From Adineta vaga (lineage: Eukaryota > Rotifera): DNA of 64,000 nucleotides. Shown piece by piece: positions 14,101 to 26,600 of the stretch (its first letter is position 1; the number at the start of each line of letters is the position of its first letter). The notes beneath the pieces were generated by a model. That model was not told the DNA's origin. It did not search any database and saw only the letters and a program-made list of their open reading frames with translations. The position numbers and the translations under genes are program-made. The stretch is from assembly GCA_021613535.1 (NCBI GenBank), contig CP075492.1, forward strand, positions 8,246,001 through 8,310,000. Reading direction: 5' to 3'.

Positions 14101-14737
14101 TAAAACAGAATTAAAAGTGACTCAACGACTTCGTCTTGATGAAAATCGATTTAATGAAGTAGAGAAAAAAATTCGTACAAAGGTTAATAATGCATTATCA
14201 AATGCAAATGGTCAATCATCATCATCTAGTAGTCGAAAACAGACAAATCCAGCAAATCAAACGAATTTTGCAATTTTGATCACTTCACCAACAGCACATA
14301 TGATTAATATGAATTCAAATTCTTTAAAGCAACGTAAATCGAATGGTAAAGGAAGGTCACCTAATCATCCATCGTCATCCGATGAAATTGATGATCGTTC
14401 GCAATTAAAAAGAGATATGGCTAATGACGATGATGATTCATCAGTTTCTCACTTAATCTCCTATCTCGCTACGTGAGTATATTAATTTATTGAAATGATG
14501 AAAAACTTAATTTTTTTCTTTTTCAGAAAAGAAGCCGCTGGTGTTGTATCGGTTTCATCCAATTCTCATGATCGAGAAGCAACTGTTTTAAATGTATTTC
14601 CTCCGTGTTTACTTACTAAAAAACTTCTTCGAGTTATTTGTCCATCAATTAGTTTTTCTAATGGTCCACGTACACCACCATCACGTCCAACAATGACAAA
14701 TGATGAACATCTCGTTGTTATTATCAATCGTGATTAA
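11164..14737 (+). CDS. RBM15: SPEN-family RNA-binding protein, RBM15/Spenito type
   Basis: Eight exons join in frame: 11164-11362, 11424-11601, 11664-12145, 12203-12340, 13199-13456, 13517-14029, 14076-14472 and 14527-14737, giving 791 residues. An Arg/Ser-rich start precedes RRM1. An RS/Pro-rich linker follows, then RRM2 (TRTLFVGNL ... YAFIQYEN) and RRM3 (CLWIGNIP ... AVVSYDE). A second low-complexity linker leads to a C-terminal SPOC domain. This is the RBM15/Spenito layout. In animals the family recruits the m6A writer complex to RNA and binds phosphorylated partners through SPOC. The ATG at 11164 is the first in frame; the open frame begins earlier only with a TTG. The intron between RRM2 and RRM3 is unusually long (858 nt). 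AATAAA lies at 14843. Confidence 0.93.
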
Positions 14738-17700
14738 ACAGATGAATTTTCTCTGTTAAGAACAGTACATAGATGAAATTCTATTTGATCAAATACATAT
14801 ATTCAATTGTTTCTTTTCAACATACAAAACATTGTAACCGAGAATAAAAAACATCATTGATTATTCCGACTTCTTCTCGAAGTTTTTCTTAGGCTTTGTA
14901 CATTTTCTTTGTTTATTTGCTTGGCTTATTTGTCTAGTTTACACACATGGTTAACAGCACAAACTAATCTTGTTTGTATTTGTTTTACGCGCACATTCGC
15001 GTAGTGTATTGTATTGTATGCTTAATCATGTTTCTTCTTGTTTTTCTTTTTTCTTTTACACTTAAACATGAAAAATTCGAATCTATACTTGATATTATTC
15101 GTTAACTTACGTATCAAATGAAAAAGAAATCAATCAAAATTGAAACAACATTTCTTGAACTATGAGAACGTTTTTCAATAAAAGTGAAGTACTCAAGATT
15201 TCAAAGTAATTAAAAACAGATTAATTGATATTTCTATTCTTAACTAAGTTGTCTGGACTTTGAAAAGTTTATAACATTGAATTAGTGTCTCAGATTTAAA
15301 TTACTGTTTCTTTCTATCATGTCAACGATTCGAAGATTATAAAAAAAATTCCAGGAAAAACAATGAGAATTTTTGTAGAACTCATATCGACATTTCTATT
15401 TAATAACAAAAAGACTTAATTAGTTTTCATGTCCAATAAAAAAGCTGAGATATGTGGATCAGTAGAATTGTTGTATTTTCAAAGTACTTGTTTCTCCTGA
15501 TTACAAAACAGAACTCACAAAGCTGTGAAAAAATAGATTTTTATTGAATTTCTTCAACATAGAATATCATTTGTAATGATTTGAAAAATCAATCAACATG
15601 AATTGACATCGGTAATCTCAAGAGATCGTTTTATTGAGCAATATTTTTATCAATAATTCAACTTTGAAACGAGAAGCGAAGCAAATATCAGCATTTTCAT
15701 TTATTTATGTTGCGTGCATATGAAAATTTTTCTTTTTTTACCTAGCAGATGCTCCTGTTTTTAGATGAACTAATGTTTTTTTTTATTAAATTTTTCTAGC
15801 GTTAATCTCTAATTGAAATCCATATAAAAACTTGATTACAAAACCTTGAATTTCTAATCACAAACAGCTTCGCTTCTTACATGAATTTGTTTTCTTGTTT
15901 CATACACTTCTAGTTATTCTAATTTGAAAAAAAAAATTGTTTACAACAATATCCGAAGAATACTTTCGTTCAACACATTAATCAACAACAGACGATTTCA
16001 CCTCCGCGAAAATATATTCTGATATATATGTTATTATATATTCAAATCTTTCATTAATATAATGTCTAGTTATGAGACAAAAGGAAAGAAATTATATATT
16101 CGAGATATTTTGAATTGCGTGTGCTCTATTTTGAAAAACTTAATATGTAATTAAACAACCAGCATGTTGAGGAATGGAAGTCTTGCCGACGATCTATGCG
16201 TACATATGAATAGACCATAATTGCCACATAATGAAGAACTTCAGAGAAAATAATCAAAATATATTTGAAAAAAGAATTATGTGCAAGATTTCTTATGGAT
16301 ATTCAAGTTAAATTGACGTGGACATTTCTAATCTAATCAACAAAAGGTTCTGTCCAACAGACACGTGATAAAATAGAATCTCGAGTTTAATTTATGATGA
16401 CAAATACGCATTACACATCATCAAATTCATCATTTTTTTTCTAAGAAGGAAATGCGTCATCGAAAAGAAATTCATCTGGTGCTTTGTAGTTCTATCAACC
16501 GAAAACATTCGAACTGACAGTGGACTAATATGAAATGAATATATCTCTGATAACTAGTGCACCAATCAGTAATGAAGACATCAGAAGTAATACGTAAACG
16601 TGTTACATGTCATGATATTTTTCATAGATAGGAATACTAAAATCAAACAGTGACGTCAATCTATTTTCAAATACGTAATTAAAAGAAAACTCGTCAGTAA
16701 ATTTTATTTTTAGTTAGCAATTATGATTATTTTTGACATCATTATCATTAATCATTCGGAAATAAAATGATTTTTACTTGAAAATTCCGATCGATACTCA
16801 TGTTTTGAATATTTCATGAGAATCAAAAAAAAGAATAAGTCATTGTTTTAGAATTCTTCTTGCCGTTCATTTTCTCGGGTAAATATCAATAGTTAAAAGT
16901 CAATGGTGATTTTACATAACCTTAATTGTTTTTTACTAAAAGGACGAAGCAGACAGAAAATGCTTTTGGTTATTATGATTTTCTAATTGAAAAAAAAATA
17001 TATATATTCAATGTTCTATAAAGCGTTGTAAAACGATTCTTGTCCTGAAATAGGACACCTATATTTCTTGTCTTAAAAAAGATCACGAAAATTATTTTCC
17101 CTGGATAAAAACAAATTCCACATGAATGATTAGCATATCGTTAGAAGCTTACGGAAATAGACAGATAATTGGAGAGAAGTCTGTTAGAAGTTCTATATTA
17201 AATGAGAAAATTAATACTTAGAAAGAATTTCCTAGAAGAAGAAAAAACAATATCTTTTGTTAGTTTTTTAATGAAATTCTAGACGAGAAAAGATTTTCTT
17301 TTATGCCATTGCAGTTCAATATTAGAAGAGTTTATACGTGTGCATATTTATTGTCGGCTAGTTCCGCATATCAAATATCATCTCCTTGTAAATATGTACT
17401 TTATGATAAGTAATATTGTTATAAATAAGAAACATGTTCGCACTGTTTTTTTTTCTATGAATTTTTATTGACATACAGAAAGTCAGGAGACTTTCAAACA
17501 ACAACAAGAAAAAAAGAGAAAAAGAAAGAAGAGAAACGAGTTCACCGGGTGATCGCGCACAGTTTTGCTTTTCATGGATTACTAACAACATCGACAGAAA
17601 CCAAAAAAAAAAGAATTCGATTACAGACAATAAGCTAATAGAGATTAAAATAAAGAATAAGAGTAAGAAGCAAAAAAAAACCAGAGAGAGAAAGAAGAAA

Positions 17701-17874
17701 GAGAGAAAGAAAGATAGAAGTTCGACAGCACCAGGCTTATCGAAGAAGCGTAACGATCAATAGATTCGTTTAGCACAGACCTGCTGTAACAAAATCCGAA
17801 AATCGAATGAAAGTCAAAAAGCAATTTTTTCAAAAATTCGTGCGCGATCTACAACTGTCTTTTGTTGCTCCAAT
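14738..17874. other. Long AT-rich intergenic stretch between converging genes
   Basis: The 3.1 kb contains the RBM15 3' UTR and probably the 3' UTR of the bHLH-PAS gene. Open frames in it are short, rich in Phe/Ser/Lys from poly-purine tracts, and look like chance. A short inverted repeat (about 10-11 nt, around 15669 and 15867) is the only structure noted. No RNA gene or transposon is recognised. Confidence 0.6.
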
Positions 17875-19809
17875 TTAAAATTCATTGATAAGTGCATCAA
17901 TACTTGCTAATTCTTGTTCGAATTGATATTTCATATATGTATCATCGATTGTTTTGCTTGACCAGTAGTACATATTTGAGTTTGTTGAATATTGATTGTA
18001 TTGATATTGGAACAATTGTGCTGTTTCATCGTCGAATATGAATGGTGCAACAACATTTGAGAGGGATCGAGTGATAGGCGACGATTGTTGTTGTTGTTGG
18101 AAAGATTCATTACTGTTGTTGCTGTCGAACATGAGGAGACCCATGGAGAGTGACGGACTATCGGCCACGATGGAATCTTCGCTCGATTTAGGCATTGGCG
18201 GGGAAACTAAAAGAATATGAAATTAGAAAATATGTTTTAATCAAAATCGCTCCTTTCGCTGCGCACCCAGATTTACTTGTTCGACTTTAATTGTTATTTG
18301 ATTTGGTTCACATTCAGCATGAACATATTTCATAAATTCGTTTCGCATCAATGGACTAAAAGAAAGTCATAGGAAAAACGAAGTTCTCACTAAAAGAACA
18401 AAACACTTACTCAATTAATTGAGCAACAATGGCATATTTAATTGATTTTGCACGTCGTTCACGAGTTGGTCGAATTTGACATAAGAATGTCAAACGATGT
18501 TCACCGTTATTTGCATAGATATCGAAAACTTCGCAGACACTTTTTGGTGTTTGAAGTTCATTTTGAACTAGACAAACAAGAGAAAGAGAAACCGAATAAA
18601 TTCTTTGATTATTTAAGTACAAATGACTTTTCATACAGTTTAATTGTCGAATCTTTTCAAACTTTTCCAAATCTTCTGCTGATAAATAACGACCAAACCA
18701 ATTTCCAATGATTTCATTTCGTGCATAACCAAGAATATCTTTAACACTGAAAGCAAAATTTTGTTGATCTGAATCATCTTCTTCGTTTTTTATTCATCGA
18801 AAACTTACTTTGATGAGACCATACTAACTGTCATATCATCATTTAAAGTTATTTTCATTATTGATGAATTTGTTAAAGTTGTTTGGGATGAACTCGTTTC
18901 GTTTGTTGTTCCAGAAACTAACGCTTGACAACGAGCAACAAATAAACGATCATAACATGAGTTATGACATGAATAGAAATGGCCAGCCATTGTAATTGCC
19001 TAAAATTATTAATTTTACATCCAGGTTTCAAAAGGAAAAACAAAACAATTAAGATTTTTCTTTACCTTGATGTCTTCACGTGTTCGACTTGGTCGTTTAC
19101 CTTTTGGCAAACGGAAAGTACAAACAAGTTGATGTTCTCGATTTGTCAAGTCACCTGATGATTCTAAAATTGTATGTAATTTTTCTCCATCAGTTTTATC
19201 GAGACAATCATAAAGATTCATGCATTGAGTGTACAATGAACGCTAAAAGAAAAACATGATGATTTTTTCGAAGAAATATATAAAGCAAGATTTTCATACC
19301 ATTGTTTTGCCTAAGTGATTTTCAACTTCATCACTCATAGCGACGATTCGACCATCCGTACGGAGGACAAGAATGAAATCGCCATTATTTACATTAGTTT
19401 GAATGCCACGTACAAGGTCAATATCACCTAAAACAAAAGAAAATATTTCAATAATGAATTGAAGAGAAAGAAAAAAGATGAAATTTAGATAGTTACGTGA
19501 ATATTTTTCACCATTTAAATGCATATCTTTGATAAGACGAGCATTTGTTAAACCTAAAATTTCGTTCTTGTTTTTTCGTCCACCTACACGAACGACTTCA
19601 CGTTGACCTGGTCGACGTACTAATGTAGCATCGAAAAGTTGATTGATGATGTCATTTGTATCATCTCGACGTTTTCGTAATGGCTTGGCGCCATCATATT
19701 CTTCTTGTTGTGGACCTGCGTAGCAGTTAGAATAAGCGAATTGCTTTATCGATCCAGCCGATAAATCAAAGAAAGAGTTTTGTGATTGCCAGTATTGTTG
19801 TGAAGACAT
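17875..19809 (-). CDS. bHLH-PAS transcription factor, subfamily unassigned
   Basis: Exons, high to low: 19497-19809, 19300-19427, 19066-19242, 18809-18999, 18637-18746, 18411-18567, 18267-18355 and 17875-18206. They close in frame at 498 residues. A basic cluster (KPLRKRRDD) and a weak second helix suggest a degenerate bHLH. PAS-A follows (DFILVLRTDGRIVAMSDEV ... HLGKTM), with a junction resembling the family's conserved F-R-x-P-K-G-K and x-A-G-H-F segments. PAS-B comes next (NVKDILGYARNEIIGNWF). The tail holds a short poly-Gln and ends in an acidic, hydrophobic segment (FEQELASIDALINEF) that resembles an activation motif. The penultimate junction uses a GTGCGC donor at 18266; the more obvious GTAAAT donor would shift frame. 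It could belong to the AHR, NPAS4 or SIM/HIF groups; I cannot place it. Confidence 0.8.
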
Positions 19810-22211
19810 GGTTTTGTTTTCTTTTGATTTTATTTGATTTGATTTGATTGAAGTTTAGTTAGGGATAATCGCCTGCGATATGTTATTGGGAAAACTCTGC
19901 CGCCAGCAGCAGAGAACAACCTTTGTTGAATACGTTTACCGTCAAAATGATCGTTATTAAAATTACCATACCTTTCTATAATTTTTCTCTCTTTCTCTTA
20001 TTCTCTCTCTCACCCTCTCTCGTCTTGTTTTTGTACTGAAGTCAAATAAACCTTTCTTAGTCTCTCTTGTTCTGTTCTTTTCTTTTCTTCTTTTTTTCCA
20101 CGTATTTCTAATAAGCATATTATATTTTTCTTCATCATGTGTTGTTATAGACTTCCGTTTTTCTCCTCCAGTCTCGTATTTCATTGGAGACAAGTTTAGT
20201 AAGGTGGTAAAAGAAGAGAAAGAAAACTAATATAAAGGTAAAGAAAAATAACACTCTTCACAATTTTCTCTTCTCCTGTTTCTTCTATAAAACATAAGTA
20301 TAAATATTTTATAGTTGCTCTTAGAAAGGTAACTCGGAGAAGAAGGAGAAAGAAATGGTGTCGCTCGTTTTATATAATTACTTTCTCTTATTTTCTCGGG
20401 GTAAAAGAATGTAAACATCCGACGAGCAAATGACATGAAAGTTCTCTTTTTTGAAGATATTTTTTTTAAATCTGAAAAATTTGTTTGATGAATGAAAGAG
20501 AAAAGGTGACTAATCGTAATTGCGTTAATCCGTTTTTGAATTGCTTTACTTCCATTATTCATCTAAAACATCGATAGAACTCATTTTTGTTTCATTCAAG
20601 CAAATTTAGGAACAGTTGGTATGGTCATATATACACACCTACTTATTTTATGATATATGATTACATAGAAAACATTTGTAAAACGGAAACTAAATGCAAG
20701 ACTTTCCCCAGAACAATAAATATTCTATGAAGGAAATAGTGAGATGAATTATAGATGACGTATCCTTAAGTAAAATGTTGAAGATGTTTTAAAATTCACA
20801 TTTTGAGCAGACAATGAATATAGAATGTCTAATTATTTTATATAACATACATTTGTTAGAATGTCCTTTTCCATAAATCGATTTGAACATCCGATCCTAT
20901 TTCTTTGGAAAACAGTTACGAATATTTTCATTGATCGATGAATTATCATGAAATGACTTCAATGTATTATGTGTTCTTGGTTTTGGTCGATCACATGAGA
21001 TTTGAAATGGAGAAAATTGATTCAATGCTGTATTGCTTTGACTGAATATATATAGATATAATTTTACAGTTTACCTGAAGGTGTTTTATCTCGTATGTAT
21101 TAATACTTTTATCCTCGAGGTACATGGAAGAAATTTGTCGAGTATCAAACATACCTGTTCTCATTATACTCATGTTTACAGATGCCGGAAATACTGTCTA
21201 TTGTTAGTGTTTCTGTTGAAAAAGATCCGAATTTAATTGATTGTGGTCTGGCTATCTAGATAATCCGTCATCTGATAGTTTTAATAAGTGAGAATAACGT
21301 ACTCGATTTATTTTTAATACTTCTATAAAAAGTGATACAGTGTTTTTTTTGTCATGTATATAACTTTGTGAAAAAGAACTTCAATGATTAATCAAATATT
21401 CGTTTTGAATTATGAATATAAGAATATTTTTCTATACAATGTCATTTCCGTGTAGGTAGTTGATCGACATTACGTACTACACTTTGTCAATGCCAAATAT
21501 GGAAACAATCTAGATGTCATTGGATTTAATCCTACATGAAACAAGATCATGAATAGAAATATCATATGGGACAGAGTACGATCGAGTTAGTTTTAATTAA
21601 TTCACATCTTTTCTTATTGTATGACGCTAGTTCCATGAATTATTTTGAAATACATAAAAGACATTAGATATATTTGAGATATTTAAAACCTATTTTATCT
21701 GTTGTCATTAATCGACTGTTCGTCAGTGTGATGTTACTTCTCGCAAAGAAATTAAGAATCATATGCTTCTAACTTTTTTTTTTAAAACTGGTTGTTCATA
21801 TAGTGAATATGAAAGAAAATATCTGAACAATAATGTAAATACAAAAATACTTGAAGAAAAACTTGATGAGATATTTTGCATATGTTATTCTTTGATATAA
21901 AATGAGATGCATTAAATTAAAACTTGTTTCAACATTTTTTTCATGTGTATACACTTAAGAAAGAACGAAAAAAAATCTGCTTGTTTAGTTAACATAACCA
22001 CCATCAATAGTCGAACGATGATGATGATGTCCGAACTAAACGACATAACAAAATCAAGGGTTTCATATTCAATGTTTAACAAGCATACTTTTTATTTTCA
22101 ATTCATTGAAGAGAAAAGAATTCGTTTTTTTCCTCTTCTTCTTGTATATTTCAATAATAAAATCAATAAGCTTTGTTTTTCGAATAAGAAAAAGACAAAC
22201 ATTTGACACAA
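19810..22211. other. Intergenic region upstream of the bHLH-PAS gene
   Basis: The 2.4 kb includes the presumed promoter and 5' UTR of the bHLH-PAS gene (pyrimidine-rich on the + strand near 19980-20110). Beyond that it is AT-rich sequence with no convincing exon, tRNA or repeat family. Its length fits a regulated gene, but no site can be named. Confidence 0.5.
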
Positions 22212-23190
22212 ATGCAATCGACTCAGCATATCGATACACAGATTTTTAATAAGTACGGATGGCATCTACAGTGGCCACGTGTTTGGATAACTTTTCTTGG
22301 AATAATTCTATTTTGTCTTGGTTTAAATATCATTGGTATGGAAATAGGACATACCGTTTTCGATTCATATCGATCCACAGCATTCGCTGGTTTTATCGTT
22401 TTTATACCTCTGATGATTTGCACTATCTTCATTTTTATTACTGGTAAGTTGTAAATCTCACTTTTAAATATTAATGATAGAACGTTTGTTCATAGCATGT
22501 TTACCCAAATTACTTCTTCTTCGTATTGCTACGATTTTATGTTTGTGTATGATTTTCTTGTGCACTTTATTAATAATCTATGATGTTTTTGTACTGATTG
22601 ATCCAAGTCGATGTTTCTTTCTAAATTGTGCTAATGCAAATGTAAATTATCTTGAAAATTCAACGTTTCATATCAGTCTAACTGGTTGGCCATTGACTAT
22701 TATGTGGCCGGATAATTTTCGAAATTCTATGAATACGAAACGATTCTTTCAAAGTGTTCAATTATTTTCTGCATGTTTATCCATTCTATGTTGTTCCGTA
22801 TACATATCAATTTATTTTATTTACCGCCATTTGAACTTACATCGATCGCTCATATACGAATCTCCGAAACTAACGACAACTTCCATCTATACACCTTACG
22901 CCTATCCAGAAAAATGTCTCGTATCAAACTACGATATTATGTATAATCATGTAGCACTAACACAAGAAATCGAAATAAGAAAAGATGTACTATCACGTAT
23001 GACTTCAGTAAATTCGAATCGAATTTGTCGACGATGTATGAAACAACCACGAATGAGTCTAACAAATGATTATAATCCGAGAACTCTTTTTTCGTACATC
23101 TGTACTAATTGTAATAATGAATTAATGAATACTCAACGAAAATCACCGATTATCTATCGAATTACAATTCCAAAATATACATCGTGTTAA
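22212..23190 (+). CDS. Four-TM membrane protein with cytosolic CxxC...CxxC tail
   Basis: Two exons (22212-22443 and 22496-23190) join in frame to 308 residues. The ATG at 22212 is used; an upstream in-frame TTG is not a start. TM segments lie near residues 25-47, 60-80, 85-110 and 180-200. The loop between TM3 and TM4 has cysteines and an N-glycosylation sequon (ENST). The tail carries Tyr-rich sequence and two Cys pairs, C255/C258 and C280/C283, spaced like a small zinc knuckle. The fold recalls tetraspan MS4A/TMEM proteins, but I recognise no family. AATAAA at 23278 supports the 3' end. Confidence 0.75.
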
Positions 23191-23604
23191 TATGTGATTC
23201 AATCAGTTATCAAAAATGAATATTTTCATCTTTCATTTTCCACCTTTTATAAGCATATAACATTACTGATTCCAGTAAATAAAAAATAACAACACATACA
23301 CATACGTTAATTAACTCTATTCATTCAGAACCGAACAAAAAAAATACATAGATATTGAATGTCTGTTCTATCTGTGTTAGATGAATACATAGATGAACAT
23401 ACTATCTAACACGTAGAAGATATTGCTTTTCTTTTCTTCATCTTAAAATAGAAAGATAATAGATGACACAAAAAAGATCCCGATTAACTAATGTCACTGT
23501 TTGTTTTTTTGTTGCACGTTTTGTTTTCGAGTTTTTATATAAATACTGTCCATAGAATAAATAAAAAGTAAAAAGAATGGAATGAGAGTAGAAAGCAAAA
23601 AAAA
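23191..23604. other. Convergent 3' spacer
   Basis: It lies between the stops of the four-TM gene (+) and AP3D1 (-). It holds a + strand AATAAA at 23278 and AT-rich UTR-like sequence. Confidence 0.6.
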
Positions 23605-26600
23605 TTATTTCAACGATGTTTGAATCTCTTCCAATAAATTCGAGAGAAAATGTGTTTCTGTTGATTTACCATTAATTGATATATTAGTTGGAGAATTCTA
23701 AACAAGAGAAAGTGAAATAAAGTCTTGTCCGAAAAATAAAAATAACATACTGTAGATTTTAATAAAAGTGCAATCGGATGTCCTAAAATCGTTTCTGCAT
23801 ATAAAGATGCAGCTGAATTGATTTTTTCTACGACTAAAATAAGAAATCGTATCGATAAGATGAATTGTTCTTTATAAATAGTCTACAAACCAGTTAGTCG
23901 AAAAGATTGACAAATATTATTAAGTATTGATGTAAAATCTTGATTCGATGAAGAGAGATTTATATTTGATTGAGATGTCAATGTTCCAGAACTCATCAGA
24001 TCAGTAAAAGCATCACTAAATGAAATAATAAGACGAGAGAAAAAGAAACGAGAAGAATCAACTTACGAAGCGAGATTTTTTCTCCTTAAATATTGTGAAC
24101 ATGGTAGATTAAGTTTAAATTCAAGTGTATCACTTTCTGTTTTATTAGATTTCTAAAAAAGAAGAAGAAAATATTCTAACCGGATTGTTTTCTTATAAAA
24201 CATACATTGACGGAATAAGTTAAAATTGTTTTTAATTTTTGAGGAAATGATATTGCATTGATAGCAAAATAAATATGAAGATAATTTTGTGCATGAGGAA
24301 AAAGACTTATCGTTGAGAATGATATACGATTTGCACTTGTTGTATTTAGTAATTTTGAACTCATACTATCGATAATATGAATATCAATATGATCAATGAT
24401 TGATGATGTTTGATTTTTCAAAAGAAAAGTTATATCAAGTTCAGCTGTTGATGGTTTTGGAGTTATCGAATATTCCTAAAAGATTTGATATACATTTAGA
24501 ATTAACGATTTTCTCATTTTCAAATATGAGATAACTTACAATAGTTAGATTGTCAGATTGCGCAGCGAATTTGTAAGAATCTTTTTCAATATATTGTTGA
24601 TTAGATTGATTTGTTGGAAGAATATCATCGCTCATTATATCGAATAGAAGTGGAGCAGATTTATTTGGATCTATTGTGGTAGTTTTTGATGTTGATTTTT
24701 TCTCTTTAGTTTTCTTTTTCTTTGATTTTTCTTCAGAAGTCGTTGAAGGAATAGGAGACGATGATACAGGTTTTTCTTCTTCATCCGCTGGTGATAATAA
24801 TTCTTTGTAATCATTACGTTCTGGTTCTTTCAGTTTCGATTTCAAAGTCGTCGATGTAGTCTTTTTCTCTATTGTTTTTTTCTTGGATTTTTTCGGTTTT
24901 TCACTTGATATAGACGAAGGAGGAGTTTCTACGGATTTTTGAGGTGATTCATTAGGTCGAGATATGGGTTCAGGAGGTACAGATGTAGGTGGTTGTTTAG
25001 GTATTTCGTTTAAATCAATATTCAATGCTCGATGTGGATCATATTTTTTATTTTTCTGAATAATTCTATTGTCATCATCATTATCTTCATTACCACTTTC
25101 TGCTATACCTTCAGGTAATTCACCACCACGTGTCACTTTGATTGATGGATAAATGTCATCATCATTATCATCAGCCGTTACTGTATCGGATTTTTTCGAA
25201 GATTTTTTGCCTTTCTTCGATGAAGTACCATCCGTTTTCGATTTTTTCTTCAAACGTCGATTTTCTTCGTCAATTTTAGTTTGACGATATAATTGATCTG
25301 AAAGAGAAGTTTGTAAGTTATTCGGAATCGTTCCTTTGTATGATGTAGCCGAAGGATTTTCATTGCCATTTGTCATATTCATCGATGTTTCAGGCTAGAA
25401 TTTAGAGAAAAAAGAATTCGATAGTGATCAATCTTTAAAAACAAAACGTACCTTCGATGTACTTTTACTTTTTTTCGTATCTTTCAAATAGAATGGATTC
25501 ATTTTTTCACTTTGTTTTCTTGATTCTCGTTGTTGTTCTAATTCGTCAGATGTCGGTTCAACATAATTTTTCGTCTTTTGGTAAGTTGATGTATCATTCA
25601 TATATGAATTCGAATTATAACTATCTTCATTATTTTCATAAAACAATCCCTTATTATCATAACGTGTGCTTTCTCACAACTGATTCATCTTCACTTTCCG
25701 AGGGTGGTTCATTGATCCAAGCATCCAAATCCAAACTAGAAAAAAAAGTCATTTACAAATGAGGATTATTCAATCAAAATCAATCACTAATTTACCCATT
25801 TGGTACAGCAACTTTACGTTGAGCTTTCGCAGCAACTGGATTAAGAACACCATCGAATAATACTGATAATTCATTGACATTAAATTCCGATTTTTCGAGA
25901 AGTTTTAATACTGTTTTGAGAATATGTAAAATAACACTTGCCTAAAAACGTAGATTGCGTTCTCTTTTCTCTCTATTCGATGAATTAAACATACGCGTTC
26001 TTGTGCTTCAACATCGCCACTTGATAAAAATGTTGACATTTTTTCAATGGTCATTGAAATCAATTGTTTAGCTAAAATTTCATCATTATTCGATGATTGA
26101 ATTAAATACGTGATAATTTTTAGAATATTTTGATAATAAACAGATTGAATATGACCAGGAAAGACAATAATTTTTGTATTTAATATTGCTTGAAGTGTTT
26201 CCTGTGGTTCTTTCAAATATCTATCAAAACATTTTTCTCGTATAGAATAAAAAAAACAAAGAAATAGTTTTTCATTGATTACTTACGAACAAAATTCTCC
26301 ACAAATCCATGCCGCAGCATATAAAACTTCTGCAACAGTTGTAGTATTTGAACCGATAATAAAAACATGCGCATTTGCAAGAAGAATTGCCTGAAAAAAA
26401 AGAATGATTTTTTGTTTCTATTTATATTTGACAAATACTTACCATTTGGTTACATGCAAATGGACGAATTGATTCAACACGAACAGCAACATCTAACATT
26501 TGTAAAGCAATGAGATTTCCATGTTTTGTTCCTTCGAGACGTGTTAATTCAACTAAGATACTTATATACCTATTGAGAAGAAAAGATTCATTGAAAATTC

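Noticed and set aside
15667-15880. Short inverted repeat (GAAGCGAAGC / GCTTCGCTTC)
   Set aside because: About 10-11 nt arms without target-site duplication or second copy seen; too weak to call a MITE.
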